A DNA stretch of 64,000 bases from Gluconobacter sphaericus NBRC 12467. Its GTDB lineage: Bacteria > Pseudomonadota > Alphaproteobacteria > Acetobacterales > Acetobacteraceae. The stretch covers positions 81,720-145,719 of the forward strand of contig NZ_BJMK01000006.1 in the NCBI RefSeq assembly GCF_006539125.1, written 5' to 3'. Numbering within the stretch: position 1 is the first letter of the stretch; every line of letters starts with the position of its first letter. The notes under the pieces are model-generated. The model was not told where the DNA came from. It ran no database searches and saw nothing but the letters and a program-made list of their open reading frames with translations. The position numbers and the translations under genes were made by a program. Positions 9,378 through 18,161 of the stretch are shown piece by piece.

Positions 9378-12300
9378 ATGTCGAGCCGCACCACGACGAT
9401 CGACCGCCTGAGCATTGGCGGTTTCAAGAGTTTCGCCGATGAGGTGCATCTCGATATCCTCCCGGGTCTGACGGGGATCATCGGGCCAAACGGCTGCGGC
9501 AAGTCCAATGTCGTGGAAGGCCTGCGATGGGCGATGGGCGAGACCTCCGCCCGCGCCCTGCGGGGCGGGGAACTCGATGACCTGATCTTCGCGGGCACGG
9601 GCGCACGCTCGGCCCGTAACATTGCTCAGGTCACGCTGCATCTGAGCAACGCCAGCGGACTGGCCCCGTCCCCGTTTCAGGACGCGGACGAGTTGGAAAT
9701 CAGCCGTCGAGCAGAGCGCGGATCGGGTAGCGAATACCGCATCAACGGACGCGTCATGCGCGCCCGCGACGTCCAAACGCTATTTGCTGATCTGGCATCT
9801 GGTGCACGTAGTTCCGCCATCATCAGCCAAAACCGCGTTGGCCAGCTGATCGCGGCCAAACCCGAGGAACGGCGCCTTCTTCTGGAGGAAGCCGCAGGCA
9901 TCACCGGCCTGCATGCCCGCCGCCATGACGCCGAACTCAAACTGCGCCAGACCGAGACGAACCTTTCCCGCGCTGAAGACTTGCGTCTTCAGCTCGAGGA
10001 ACGGCTGGAAAGCCTTGAAGGCCAGACGGTTCAGGCCCGAAAATACCGTGAGATTTCAGAGAAAATCCGCCAGACAGAAACCGAGCTTCACGTCCTGCTT
10101 CATGCCCGCGCCAACCTGGCCGTCCAGCGCAGCCGGGACGATCTGGCAAAAGCACGCGAAGACCTGAAAAAGGCCGAGCAAGCCGCAGAAGCCGCCGCCA
10201 CAGCCGAGTTCGAGGCCCGCAAGGCCGCCCCGCAGGCACGCGAAGAAACAGATCGTCTTCGCAGCGCTCTGGAGCGGCTGAAAGTCCAGTCTGAAATCCT
10301 GAAACAGGATCTCGACCGTGCCCGACAGACCGAATCCGAAACCCGCCTTCGCCTTGAACAGGCCGAAGGAGATCTGAGCCGCAGCGAAGCCAGTCTGACG
10401 ACGGACCGGGAAGCCTGGCAGAATGCCGCGGAAGAATGTGCAGCTCTTGAAGTTGAGATGATCGCACTACCCGGCCTGCGATCATCCTGCACAGCAGAGT
10501 ATGAACGTCTCGATGCGCTCGAAAAAGAACAGGCTCTCGCTCTGGAAAAGGCAATCCGCCTGCGTGATGCTGAAGCCATCCGCAGAGACAGCGTAATGGA
10601 AGGGCTGGATGCCCTGACCCTTCGTCTGGATGCGGAAATTGGCGCACTGAACGCTCTTGAAGCGGAAATCGCGGCATTGGATCATGCGACACCTGATAAC
10701 GACACACTGGAGACACTGCGTCAGAAGACCGCGTCGATGCAGGAACAGTCGCAGCTCGCCAGCCGTCAGGAACAGGACTACACGACCGCCTTGCAGGAGG
10801 CCCGTCTCAAGGCCGAGTTGGACGGACGGGCTCTGGCTGAAGGCAGAAGCCGCCTCGAAGCGCTTAAGGCCACCGAAGTCGATCTGGCCAGACGCCTTCA
10901 GACGACCCAGACCCAGATCACGCAGGACCGTACCACACGCAATGCCGCTCAGGCCGAACTGCTGACCAGAGAAGGAAGAGCAGAGCTTGAGGCAGCCCGC
11001 GACAGCACGGCACAGGCGTTGACCGAAGCCCGCGACCGCGAGGACCACGCCCGACAGGAACAGGAGCGACTTGGCGCTCTCTGGCTGGAAGCACGCGCTG
11101 CGGCAGAAGAAGGCACACAGCGCCGCAAGACGCTTTTCCGAACAGTTGAACAGGCTCGGCAAGCCCTCGATCAGACGCGACAGAAAGCTCAGTTGGCGGC
11201 CACGGCAGAAACAACGGCCCGGGTCGCCCTCGTGCCCGAACAGGCTGTTCAGGATGTCCGTAATACCGTCACGCAGACGGAAGAACGCCTGACGGGTCTG
11301 CAAAAAGCCCTCACCGAAGCGGAAGCCACGCTGGCAGAGACGCGTGAACAGGAAGCACAGGCCCGGCAGGCCCTGTCCGCGCTGGAAACGCTCATCCTAC
11401 GCACAAAAGGCGAATGCGAGGGGCTGGAGCAGAGCCTCAACGCCGTTGCCGCCCAGCCCGATCCGCTGGAAGACACGCTGGACCTCCCGGCAGACATGGC
11501 CCGCGCCGTCGCGGCAGTGCTGGCAGACGGGCTGGACGCTTCCCTGGCTCCGGACAGTATTCCCGCTGACAGACGTTGGCGGTCTCTTGATCGTCTTGGA
11601 AGTGCGCAACTGGCGGGCTGTCGTCCGCTCTCAGACCTTGTTCAGGCCCCTGCGGCGCTTGGACGCTGTCTGGACGCCGCATTCCTTCTTGAGGACCCCA
11701 GTGCTGGAGCGAACCTGCAGAAAACCCTCCAGCCGGGACAGGTTCTGGTCTGCCGTAGCGGCGCGCTCTGGCGCTGGGATGGATTTACCCGTTCCGCCGA
11801 TGCGCCGGATGCCGGAGCCGCCCGGCTGGAGCAGCGACGCCGTCTGACGGAAACCTATGCTCTGCTTCAGTCCCATCAGGCCGATCAGCCCCGCCTGAGC
11901 AAGGCCTGCACCACAGCCATCGAGGCACGCGAACGCGCCGAAACGACCCTTACGGCCCTGCGTCGCGACCGCACAGCGCTGGAGCCTCAGCTTGCCGAAG
12001 CCAGGACCGTGGCATCGCGGATCGAGCAGAAAGCGGCTCTGGCCCGCACCCAGTGGGAACAGGCCGTAGATCGCCTGAAGGACGCCGAGGCTGCACTGGA
12101 CACCGCCCAGTGTGCGACCACGCAGGCCGAAGCCGAACTGGAAGCCCATCCTGCTCCCGACGACCTGTTACTGAAAGCACAGACCAGCGCTCAGGACTCT
12201 GAAAACGCCCGCAATGCACTGCGAGACGCCAGCAGCAGGCTCCAGACTGCGCGGAGTGCCGCAGATACTACAGCACGCGCCCTGGATCAGGCCCTTCTGC

Positions 12301-13913
12301 GGCACGACAGTACGCTCACCCGCCTGCGGGATCTGGACGAAGGACTGAGGCGGCTTGAGCAGGAACACGAGCGTCTGACGGCCCAATGTGTCGCACTCCA
12401 GCAGCAGGACAGCCGGCCCGATATCCCCGCACTGGAAGCCTCTGCCCAGGCCTCACAGCAGGTTTTCGATCAGGCACGTTCCTCTGCCGAGGCGGCATCG
12501 CAGGCAGCACGGGAAAGCCGCAACAATGCTGCCCACCTGACGCGAGAGCTTCAGGCGCTCGACCAGTCCGCCGCAACGGCCCTCGCCCGACGCTCGGCGT
12601 TGGAGCCACGTCAGCAGGAGCTGCAGGAGCTGGTCACCCGCTTGCGCGAAGATCATACCAGACGAACAGCCGAACTGACCGAGAGGCCGGATCCTGCGAT
12701 TCTGGAACAGGCAGTTGTGGACGCCACGGCGCCCCTTCACGAAACCCGCCATCTCCTGGAAGCCGCCCGGACCGAAAGCGCCCGCCTGTCTCTTGAAGAC
12801 GTCCGTCTGACCGGCGCGCTGGTTGCGGTCCGCGCCCAGCTTGAAGCACTCAGCACCCGGATCGCGGGGGAAGAAGCCAGTCTTGCACATCTCCGCAACC
12901 GGCGGGACGAGTTGCGGGACGGCTTTCAGACACACAGCGCAATGCCTGCCGAGCTGGAACGGAAACTCTCCGGTCACGATCAGACCCTGACGGACGCCCA
13001 AAACACCTATGACGCGGCACGCGCCCGAGACGAAGCGGCGGGTGCCGCAGGGCTGGAAGCGCAGGAGCAGCGCCGCAACGCCGACCTGGCACTGGCGGCG
13101 GGACGGGAAGCCATCGCACGCCTGACCGAGCGTGCCGAACAGGCCATGGCCGCCCGCGAGCGACTGCTGGCCGACAGCGAGCCTCCCGAAGGTGGCGCAC
13201 AGGGCGCTTCCTATCCGTCCGACCTTTCCGAACAGGCCGAAACCTCAACCCGTCGTCGCCTTTCCCGCCTGACCCGCGAGCGCGAAGACCTGGGCGCGGT
13301 CAACCTACGGGCCGAAGCCGAATTCGAGGAAGCACGCGAAACGGCCGATACCATCGCTCGCGAGCACGCCGAACTGACGGCAGCCATCAACAGGCTGCGC
13401 GGGGGGATTGGGACGATCAACCGCGAAGGACGCGAACGCCTGCTGGCGGTCTTCTCGGAAGTGGACCGACATTTCCAGTCCCTGTTCGCACGCATGTTTG
13501 GCGGCGGACGCGCACATCTGGGCATGGTGGGCAGCGATGATCCACTGGAAGCCGGGCTTGAGATTTTCGCCCAGCCGCCAGGCAAGAAGCTCTCGACGTT
13601 GTCCCTGCTCTCGGGTGGCGAACAGGCCCTGACTGCGCTTTCACTGATTTTCGCGACCTTCCGCTGTAACCCAGCCCCCATCTGCGTACTTGATGAAGTC
13701 GATGCGCCGCTGGATGACGCGAATGTCGAGCGTTTCTGCTCCCTGCTGTCTGACATGACGAAAGAAGCCGGCACACGCTTCCTGGTCGTGACGCATCATC
13801 AGCTGACAATGGCGCACATGGATCGTCTTTATGGTGTCACGATGCAGGAGCGTGGTGTAAGCCGGGTTCTGTCAGTCGATCTGGGGCGTGCCGCAGCACT
13901 TGTGGACGGATGA
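9378..13913 (+). CDS. smc: Chromosome segregation ATPase SMC, with extended coiled-coil arms
   Basis: Structural-maintenance-of-chromosomes ATPase that compacts and segregates the chromosome with ScpA/ScpB. Walker A GPNGCGKSN lies near residue 36, the signature LSGGEQALTALSLIFA near residue 1411, and Walker B VLDEVDAPLDDAN near residue 1435. Between the two head halves are two long Glu/Ala/Arg-rich coiled coils, about residues 170-690 and 815-1330, joined by a divergent hinge-like region at about 690-815. At 1511 residues it is some 300-350 longer than typical bacterial SMC, almost all of it in the arms. No frameshift or internal stop is present. Confidence 0.96.
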   Translation: MSSRTTTIDRLSIGGFKSFADEVHLDILPGLTGIIGPNGCGKSNVVEGLRWAMGETSARALRGGELDDLIFAGTGARSARNIAQVTLHLSNASGLAPSPFQDADELEISRRAERGSGSEYRINGRVMRARDVQTLFADLASGARSSAIISQNRVGQLIAAKPEERRLLLEEAAGITGLHARRHDAELKLRQTETNLSRAEDLRLQLEERLESLEGQTVQARKYREISEKIRQTETELHVLLHARANLAVQRSRDDLAKAREDLKKAEQAAEAAATAEFEARKAAPQAREETDRLRSALERLKVQSEILKQDLDRARQTESETRLRLEQAEGDLSRSEASLTTDREAWQNAAEECAALEVEMIALPGLRSSCTAEYERLDALEKEQALALEKAIRLRDAEAIRRDSVMEGLDALTLRLDAEIGALNALEAEIAALDHATPDNDTLETLRQKTASMQEQSQLASRQEQDYTTALQEARLKAELDGRALAEGRSRLEALKATEVDLARRLQTTQTQITQDRTTRNAAQAELLTREGRAELEAARDSTAQALTEARDREDHARQEQERLGALWLEARAAAEEGTQRRKTLFRTVEQARQALDQTRQKAQLAATAETTARVALVPEQAVQDVRNTVTQTEERLTGLQKALTEAEATLAETREQEAQARQALSALETLILRTKGECEGLEQSLNAVAAQPDPLEDTLDLPADMARAVAAVLADGLDASLAPDSIPADRRWRSLDRLGSAQLAGCRPLSDLVQAPAALGRCLDAAFLLEDPSAGANLQKTLQPGQVLVCRSGALWRWDGFTRSADAPDAGAARLEQRRRLTETYALLQSHQADQPRLSKACTTAIEARERAETTLTALRRDRTALEPQLAEARTVASRIEQKAALARTQWEQAVDRLKDAEAALDTAQCATTQAEAELEAHPAPDDLLLKAQTSAQDSENARNALRDASSRLQTARSAADTTARALDQALLRHDSTLTRLRDLDEGLRRLEQEHERLTAQCVALQQQDSRPDIPALEASAQASQQVFDQARSSAEAASQAARESRNNAAHLTRELQALDQSAATALARRSALEPRQQELQELVTRLREDHTRRTAELTERPDPAILEQAVVDATAPLHETRHLLEAARTESARLSLEDVRLTGALVAVRAQLEALSTRIAGEEASLAHLRNRRDELRDGFQTHSAMPAELERKLSGHDQTLTDAQNTYDAARARDEAAGAAGLEAQEQRRNADLALAAGREAIARLTERAEQAMAARERLLADSEPPEGGAQGASYPSDLSEQAETSTRRRLSRLTREREDLGAVNLRAEAEFEEARETADTIAREHAELTAAINRLRGGIGTINREGRERLLAVFSEVDRHFQSLFARMFGGGRAHLGMVGSDDPLEAGLEIFAQPPGKKLSTLSLLSGGEQALTALSLIFATFRCNPAPICVLDEVDAPLDDANVERFCSLLSDMTKEAGTRFLVVTHHQLTMAHMDRLYGVTMQERGVSRVLSVDLGRAAALVDG

Positions 13914-14025
13914 GGTCAATTTTCTCAAACAGATAAATTGACGTTGGACCGTTCTGGCCCTTTGATAGAAGGAAAACCAGAAAGCACGCGCCATCTTCGT
14001 TGATCCACCCCTTCCCGCCCCCATC

Positions 14026-14712
14026 ATGATGCGAATCCGTGAACACGGCATCCGCGTGGTTGGAGACGTGCATGGTGATTTCAACGCTTTCCGTCATGCC
14101 ACCGCAACCGAGCGTTTTGTCATCCAGCTCGGAGACCTCGTTGATCACGGTCCCGACAGCGCCGGCGTGATGGAGCTGATGCTCGAACTTCTGGAGCAGC
14201 AGCGTGGGCTGTTCATTCTCGGCAACCACGACCGCAAGCTCGGCCGCGCCCTCGAAGGCAGGCGCTTGAGGCGCGATCCACCGCTTGAGGAAACGCTGCG
14301 CCAGATTTCGCTTCCAGAATACGAAGGGCTTCCCGAGCGCATATACATGGCCATCGATCAGGCGCCGACATGGCTGCGGATCGGCCGCTCCCTATTCGTG
14401 CATGGCGGATTTCATACGGCCATGCTTTCCCATTCCCCGGTGCCGGGTTTGGGCGAGATGTCTGCGCCTCTGTCCCGCGCCCTTTTTGGTGAAACCACCG
14501 GCCGGATGCAGCCGGATGGCTATCCCGAACGCCGCCTGACCTGGATCAACCGCATCCCCGAAGGGATGACGGTTTATGTCGGCCATGACCGCCGCTCGAC
14601 CGACGGACGCCCCTGGCGCCGGACGGGACGCCTGGGGGGTACGGCCGTCTTCACCGATCTCGGTGCCGGAAAAGGCGGCCATCTTGCATGGATTGATCTG
14701 AATGAGCCCTGA
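14026..14712 (+). CDS. Calcineurin-like metallophosphoesterase (serine/threonine phosphatase type)
   Basis: A 228-residue metallophosphoesterase. The metal-binding motifs are in order: GDVHGD (residue ~12), GDLVDHG (~43), GNHD (~66), and a later histidine motif VHGGFH (~126), then GHDRR near residue 186. This matches PrpA/PphA-like bacterial protein phosphatases and diadenosine-tetraphosphatase relatives; the substrate is not decidable. The start may be ATG 14026 or the adjacent ATG 14029. Its last codons overlap the start of the chorismate mutase gene by 11 bases, so the two are probably co-expressed. Confidence 0.8.
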   Translation: MMRIREHGIRVVGDVHGDFNAFRHATATERFVIQLGDLVDHGPDSAGVMELMLELLEQQRGLFILGNHDRKLGRALEGRRLRRDPPLEETLRQISLPEYEGLPERIYMAIDQAPTWLRIGRSLFVHGGFHTAMLSHSPVPGLGEMSAPLSRALFGETTGRMQPDGYPERRLTWINRIPEGMTVYVGHDRRSTDGRPWRRTGRLGGTAVFTDLGAGKGGHLAWIDLNEP

Positions 14713-15058
14713 CCCCTCCAATACACCTCACACATCCAAGTCGGCCGCCTCCGATCCTGCCCTGGCCGAACTCGAACGCCTGCGCGCGAGTATAGACAAC
14801 ATCGACGCCGCCCTGATTCACATGCTGGCAGAACGCTTCCGCTGCACGCAGGAAGTTGGCAAGCTCAAAGCCCGCGCCCATCTCCCGCCGGCTGACCCGT
14901 CCCGGGAGACGCGCCAGATCGAACGCCTGCGCCAGCTTGCCCGCGATGCCCATCTGGATCCGGATTTCGCCGAGAAGTTCCTGGCCTTCGTCATCCGTGA
15001 GGTCATCCGCCATCACGAAGCAATCGCTGCAGACGCCCGTCGGACATCGAAAGGCTGA
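14702..15058 (+). CDS. Chorismate mutase, AroQ type
   Basis: An all-helical chorismate mutase of 118 residues that converts chorismate to prephenate for phenylalanine and tyrosine synthesis. The type II pattern is visible: LRASIDNIDAALIHMLAERF, then a KLKARAHLPPADPSRE segment and a C-terminal helix FLAFVIREVIRHHEAI. The first ~22 residues form a low-complexity extension. It is a stand-alone domain with no fused prephenate dehydratase. Start ATG 14702 lies within the phosphatase 3' end, and the stop overlaps the sixA ATG. Confidence 0.9.
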   Translation: MSPDPSNTPHTSKSAASDPALAELERLRASIDNIDAALIHMLAERFRCTQEVGKLKARAHLPPADPSRETRQIERLRQLARDAHLDPDFAEKFLAFVIREVIRHHEAIAADARRTSKG

Positions 15059-15567
15059 TGCGCTGCCTCCTGCTTCTGCGCCACGCCGAAGCAGTTTCCC
15101 ATCTCCTGACGGCGAAGAGCGACAGTGCCCGTGCGCTTACACCGAAGGGGCAAGAGCAGGCTGCCAGCATTGGCAGACAGCTTTCCACACTGGATCTACC
15201 TTCCCCCATCCGGATCCTGTGCAGCCCTGCCATCCGCACCCGGCAGACCACGCAAGGCGTTCTTGCCGCTTCTGGCACGGCCGCATCACTCGAAATCGAA
15301 GAGAGCCTGTATTCCGCAACGGCTGACGATCTTTACAGCCTCATTTATGCCACGCCAGAAACCGCCGAGACCCTGCTGATCGTCGGCCATAACCCAACCA
15401 TCGGCGAGTTCGCCTGCGATCTTCTCGGGCCAGCCCTTCAGAGCGCCCGGTTTTCCGCGCTCTATCGATCTTATCCGCTGGCTGGCCTGACGGTTCTGGG
15501 CGTTCAGGGGCAGTGGCTGGATGTTCGTCCGTCCACGATCCAGCCCATTACGCTTATCCAACCCTGA
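15058..15567 (+). CDS. sixA: SixA-like phosphohistidine phosphatase (histidine phosphatase superfamily)
   Basis: A 169-residue histidine-phosphatase family protein. It starts MRCLLLLRHAEAVSH with the catalytic RHAE motif at residues 8-11; a second conserved histidine lies in IVGHNPTIGEF near residue 113. SixA removes phosphate from phosphohistidine on Hpt domains or on PTS-Ntr proteins, but the small-size branch is broad, so the substrate is inferred. It is the last gene of the phosphatase-aroQ-sixA run. A perfect 8-bp hairpin (15574-15594, GTCCAGAG/CTCTGGAC) follows the stop and may end the transcript, although the following run is A-rich rather than T-rich. Confidence 0.8.
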   Translation: MRCLLLLRHAEAVSHLLTAKSDSARALTPKGQEQAASIGRQLSTLDLPSPIRILCSPAIRTRQTTQGVLAASGTAASLEIEESLYSATADDLYSLIYATPETAETLLIVGHNPTIGEFACDLLGPALQSARFSALYRSYPLAGLTVLGVQGQWLDVRPSTIQPITLIQP

Positions 15568-15658
15568 AAGAGCGTCCAGAGGGCTTCTCTGGACATAAAA
15601 AACCTTTCGGAGATAAAACAGCACAACATCCTTACATTTCAGGCGGGTTATCAACTAC

Positions 15659-16954
15659 ATGTCCGAAAATCGTTCCGTAACCTTTGGTCTCGATGGCCTC
15701 AGCCGTCAGTTTCCAGTTCTGGAAGGAACGATCGGTCCGGATGTCGTGGACATGCGCGCTCTGTCCCAGAAAACGGGCGTCTTCTCCTTCGATCCTGGGC
15801 TGGGCAGTACCGCGACCTGCACCAGCGCCATCAGCTATATCGATGGTGACAAAGGCGTCCTGCTGCATCGTGGCTATCCGATCAAAGACCTGGCCCTCAA
15901 CGCCAGCTTTACCGAGACGGCCTATCTGCTGCTTTATGGTGAGCTTCCGACCGCCGCGCAGTATCAGGCGTTCCGTACGGATATGAACACCCACCGGCTA
16001 CTGAACGAGCAGATCCGGAATTTCTTCAATGGCTTCCGCCGAGATGCGCATCCCATGGCGATCCTGTGCGGAACAGTCGGCGCGCTTTCGGCCTTCTATC
16101 ATGACGGGCTGGACATTTCAGAACCCAAAGCCCGGGACCTCTCGGCCCGTCGCCTGATCGCCAAGGTCCCGACCATCGCAGCCTGGGCCTATAAATATTC
16201 CATCGGCGAGCCCTTCATCTATCCCGATGAAGAAATGTCGTTCTCCGAGAACTTCCTGCACATGCTGTTTGCCCGCCCCGGAAACCATTACCGGGTCAAT
16301 CCCGTACTGGCCCGCGCGATGGACCGCATCCTTCTCCTACATGCCGATCACGAGCAGAATGCCTCCACGACGACCGTCCGCCTCGTGGGCTCGACCGGTG
16401 CGAACCCCTATGCCTGTATCGCAGCTGGCATTGCCGCCCTGTGGGGGCCTGCGCATGGCGGCGCCAACGAGGCCGCACTCAGCATGCTGGAAACCATCGG
16501 TACCCGCGACGGTATTCCGGCCTTCCTCAGCGAGGTCAAAAACCGCAATTCCGGCGTGCGCCTGATGGGCTTTGGCCATCGTGTCTACAAAAACTTCGAT
16601 CCACGCGCGAAGATCCTTCAGGCAACCTGCCACGAAGTCATCGAGGAACTCGGCCTTAAGCGCGATCCACTACTGGATCTGGCGATGGAACTGGAGCGCG
16701 TGGCCATGGAGGACGACTATTTCGTCAGCCGCCGTCTTTATCCAAATGTGGATTTCTATTCCGGACTGATCCTCAAGGCCCTCGGAATTCCCAAGAGTAT
16801 GTTCACCGTTCTGTTCGCGGTCGCTCGGACAGTCGGCTGGATCAGTCAGTGGAAGGAAATGATCGAGGAACCGTCCGTGCGCATCAGCCGCCCGAGACAG
16901 CTCTATATCGGTGCAGCGGAACGGAGTTTCGTCCCCATGAGCGAGAGGCGCTGA
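15659..16954 (+). CDS. gltA: Citrate synthase, type II (hexameric)
   Basis: Condenses acetyl-CoA and oxaloacetate to citrate. The 431-residue length and long N-terminal domain are typical of the Gram-negative type II enzyme. Catalytic residues are seen in order: His in AHGGANEA (~residue 265), His in [14 protein letters not shown] (~306), and Asp in YPNVDFYSG (~363). The start ATGTCCGAAAAT is preceded by a 91-base gap after sixA that should hold its promoter. The stop overlaps a small GC hairpin (16945-16962), and a reverse gene converges from downstream. Confidence 0.97.
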   Translation: MSENRSVTFGLDGLSRQFPVLEGTIGPDVVDMRALSQKTGVFSFDPGLGSTATCTSAISYIDGDKGVLLHRGYPIKDLALNASFTETAYLLLYGELPTAAQYQAFRTDMNTHRLLNEQIRNFFNGFRRDAHPMAILCGTVGALSAFYHDGLDISEPKARDLSARRLIAKVPTIAAWAYKYSIGEPFIYPDEEMSFSENFLHMLFARPGNHYRVNPVLARAMDRILLLHADHEQNASTTTVRLVGSTGANPYACIAAGIAALWGPAHGGANEAALSMLETIGTRDGIPAFLSEVKNRNSGVRLMGFGHRVYKNFDPRAKILQATCHEVIEELGLKRDPLLDLAMELERVAMEDDYFVSRRLYPNVDFYSGLILKALGIPKSMFTVLFAVARTVGWISQWKEMIEEPSVRISRPRQLYIGAAERSFVPMSERR

Positions 16955-16970
16955 AGCGCCTCCGCAACAT

Positions 16971-17207
16971 TCAGCAGTCGCAGCCCGGAGTCTCGCCACG
17001 AGCCTGACGAACGACATGATGGTCGATCCATTCGGCCACGAGGCGACGTGCTTCCTTCACAGAAGCTTCGGGATGGTGGATGCGATACAGCGTTGTGCAG
17101 GCCGCAAAGGCCTGCATGTCCGGCTGCCCGACTTCACGCAGTTCCTGATAGGCCGTTACAACAGCGCGTTCGCATTTCCGGCCGATCCGACTGGTCTCTA
17201 TGCTCAC
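16971..17207 (-). CDS. Small conserved hypothetical protein with a C-terminal CDC motif
   Basis: Function not recognised. From GTG 17207, with AGGA correctly spaced upstream, it encodes 78 residues beginning MSIETSRIGRKCERAVVTAY. It is helical and soluble, with Cys at about residues 12 and 38 and a terminal GCDC, and contains TLYRIHHPEAS and an EARRLVAEWIDHH helix. The longer frame from 17276 would run through the putative operator and is unlikely. A Fur-box-like sequence at 17225-17239 lies 18 bases before the start, so an iron- or metal-linked role is possible; that is inference only. It converges on gltA. Confidence 0.6.
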   Translation of the reverse strand: MSIETSRIGRKCERAVVTAYQELREVGQPDMQAFAACTTLYRIHHPEASVKEARRLVAEWIDHHVVRQARGETPGCDC

Positions 17208-17224
17208 TTCTGTTCCTGCCGTAA

Positions 17225-17239
17225 ATGAGAATGAATATC
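17225..17239. promoter_or_regulatory. Fur-box-like operator
   Basis: The sequence ATGAGAATGAATATC matches 12 of 15 positions of the Fur-box core ATGATAATCATTATC. It lies 18 bases upstream of the GTG start of the reverse small gene, in position to block its promoter, and about 175 bases upstream of pyrE on the other strand. Further palindromic AT-rich bases (ATATCGATAT) adjoin it. Whether Fur, Irr or another family member binds cannot be told from the sequence. Confidence 0.4.
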
Positions 17240-17333
17240 GATATCTCTCCCTAGAACTCCGGACGCTCCCATGCAAGCACGAAGATCGATGGGACCGGTG
17301 ACACTGACAGGCAGCAGATAAAATTCACACACC

Positions 17334-17368
17334 CCGGAAGGGGAACATATTGCCCCTACCCTTCCCGG
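17334..17368 (+). promoter_or_regulatory. Hairpin in the pyrE 5' region
   Basis: CCGGAAGGG (17334-17342) can pair with CCCTTCCCGG (17359-17368, one extra C), with AGGGG/CCCCT (17339-17343/17353-17357) as an inner or alternative pairing. It ends 46 bases before the pyrE ATG. It could be a leader structure or the terminator-like part of an upstream element; there is no T-run and no recognisable leader peptide, so classical pyrE attenuation is not supported. Confidence 0.3.
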
Positions 17369-17414
17369 CAACAGCCCGGTAAACCACGAGAAAACGACGT
17401 CAGCGGAGACAAGC

Positions 17415-18161
17415 ATGACCCAGTTCGCCGAAAGCCCGATGGCGGGCCGCACCCAGTGGGACCGTGACGCGGCCCTCACCACGGCCCGTATCCTGCTTGA
17501 GATCAAGGCCATAAACTTCCGCCCGGAAGACCCCTACACCCTGACGTCCGGCTGGAAGTCCCCGGTCTATATCGACTGCCGCAAGATCATTTTCTTCCCA
17601 CGCGCCCGCACCAAAATCATGGAACTGGCTGTTGAGAAGATCGGCCGTCACATCGGCTATGAAAGCATTGACGCCGTCGTGGGTGGCGAGACCGCCGGTA
17701 TCCCGTTCGCCGCCTGGATTGCGGACCGGATGATGACCCCAATGGCCTATGTCCGCAAAAAGCCGAAGGGCTTCGGCCGCAATGCGCAGATCGAAGGCGA
17801 CGTGCCCGAAGGCATGCGCACCCTGCTGGTCGAGGACCTGACGACGGACGGCGCATCCAAGATCCGATTCGCCAATGCCCTGCGCGATGCAGGCGCCATC
17901 GTGAACCACACCTTCGTTGTATTCTTTTATGGCGTCTTCCCGGGCGCCCATAAGACACTGGCAGACATGGACATCTCGCTCCATTCGCTCTGCACCTGGT
18001 GGGACGTTCTGGAAGCCTGTGCAGGCGGCGACTACTTCTCCGAAAAGGACAGCGCCGAAGTCCGCCGCTTCCTGGAAGATCCCTGCGGCTGGTCCAAAAA
18101 GCATGGCGGCGTGAGCAGCGCGGAAGAAGCGCTGGCTCTCAAGGCCAAAGCCGAAGCCTGA
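17415..18161 (+). CDS. pyrE: Orotate phosphoribosyltransferase
   Basis: Transfers phosphoribose from PRPP to orotate to make OMP in pyrimidine synthesis. The PRPP-binding motif LLVEDLTTDGASK is near residue 137 and the catalytic-loop region RKKPKGFGRNAQIEG near residue 115. YTLTSGWKSPVYIDCRK near residue 40 is the substrate-binding segment. At 248 residues it belongs to the longer alphaproteobacterial form. The start ATGACCCAGTTC follows a plausible AG-rich site (AGCGGAGA). Its stop overlaps the murI ATG. The pathway enzyme pyrC is elsewhere in this window (49.5 kb). Confidence 0.95.
   Translation: MTQFAESPMAGRTQWDRDAALTTARILLEIKAINFRPEDPYTLTSGWKSPVYIDCRKIIFFPRARTKIMELAVEKIGRHIGYESIDAVVGGETAGIPFAAWIADRMMTPMAYVRKKPKGFGRNAQIEGDVPEGMRTLLVEDLTTDGASKIRFANALRDAGAIVNHTFVVFFYGVFPGAHKTLADMDISLHSLCTWWDVLEACAGGDYFSEKDSAEVRRFLEDPCGWSKKHGGVSSAEEALALKAKAEA

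Noticed and set aside
14026..15567. Phosphatase-chorismate mutase-sixA run considered as a signalling module
   Set aside because: The genes overlap and are co-expressed, but no histidine kinase, Hpt or PTS protein is nearby, so there is no basis for a joint signalling function.
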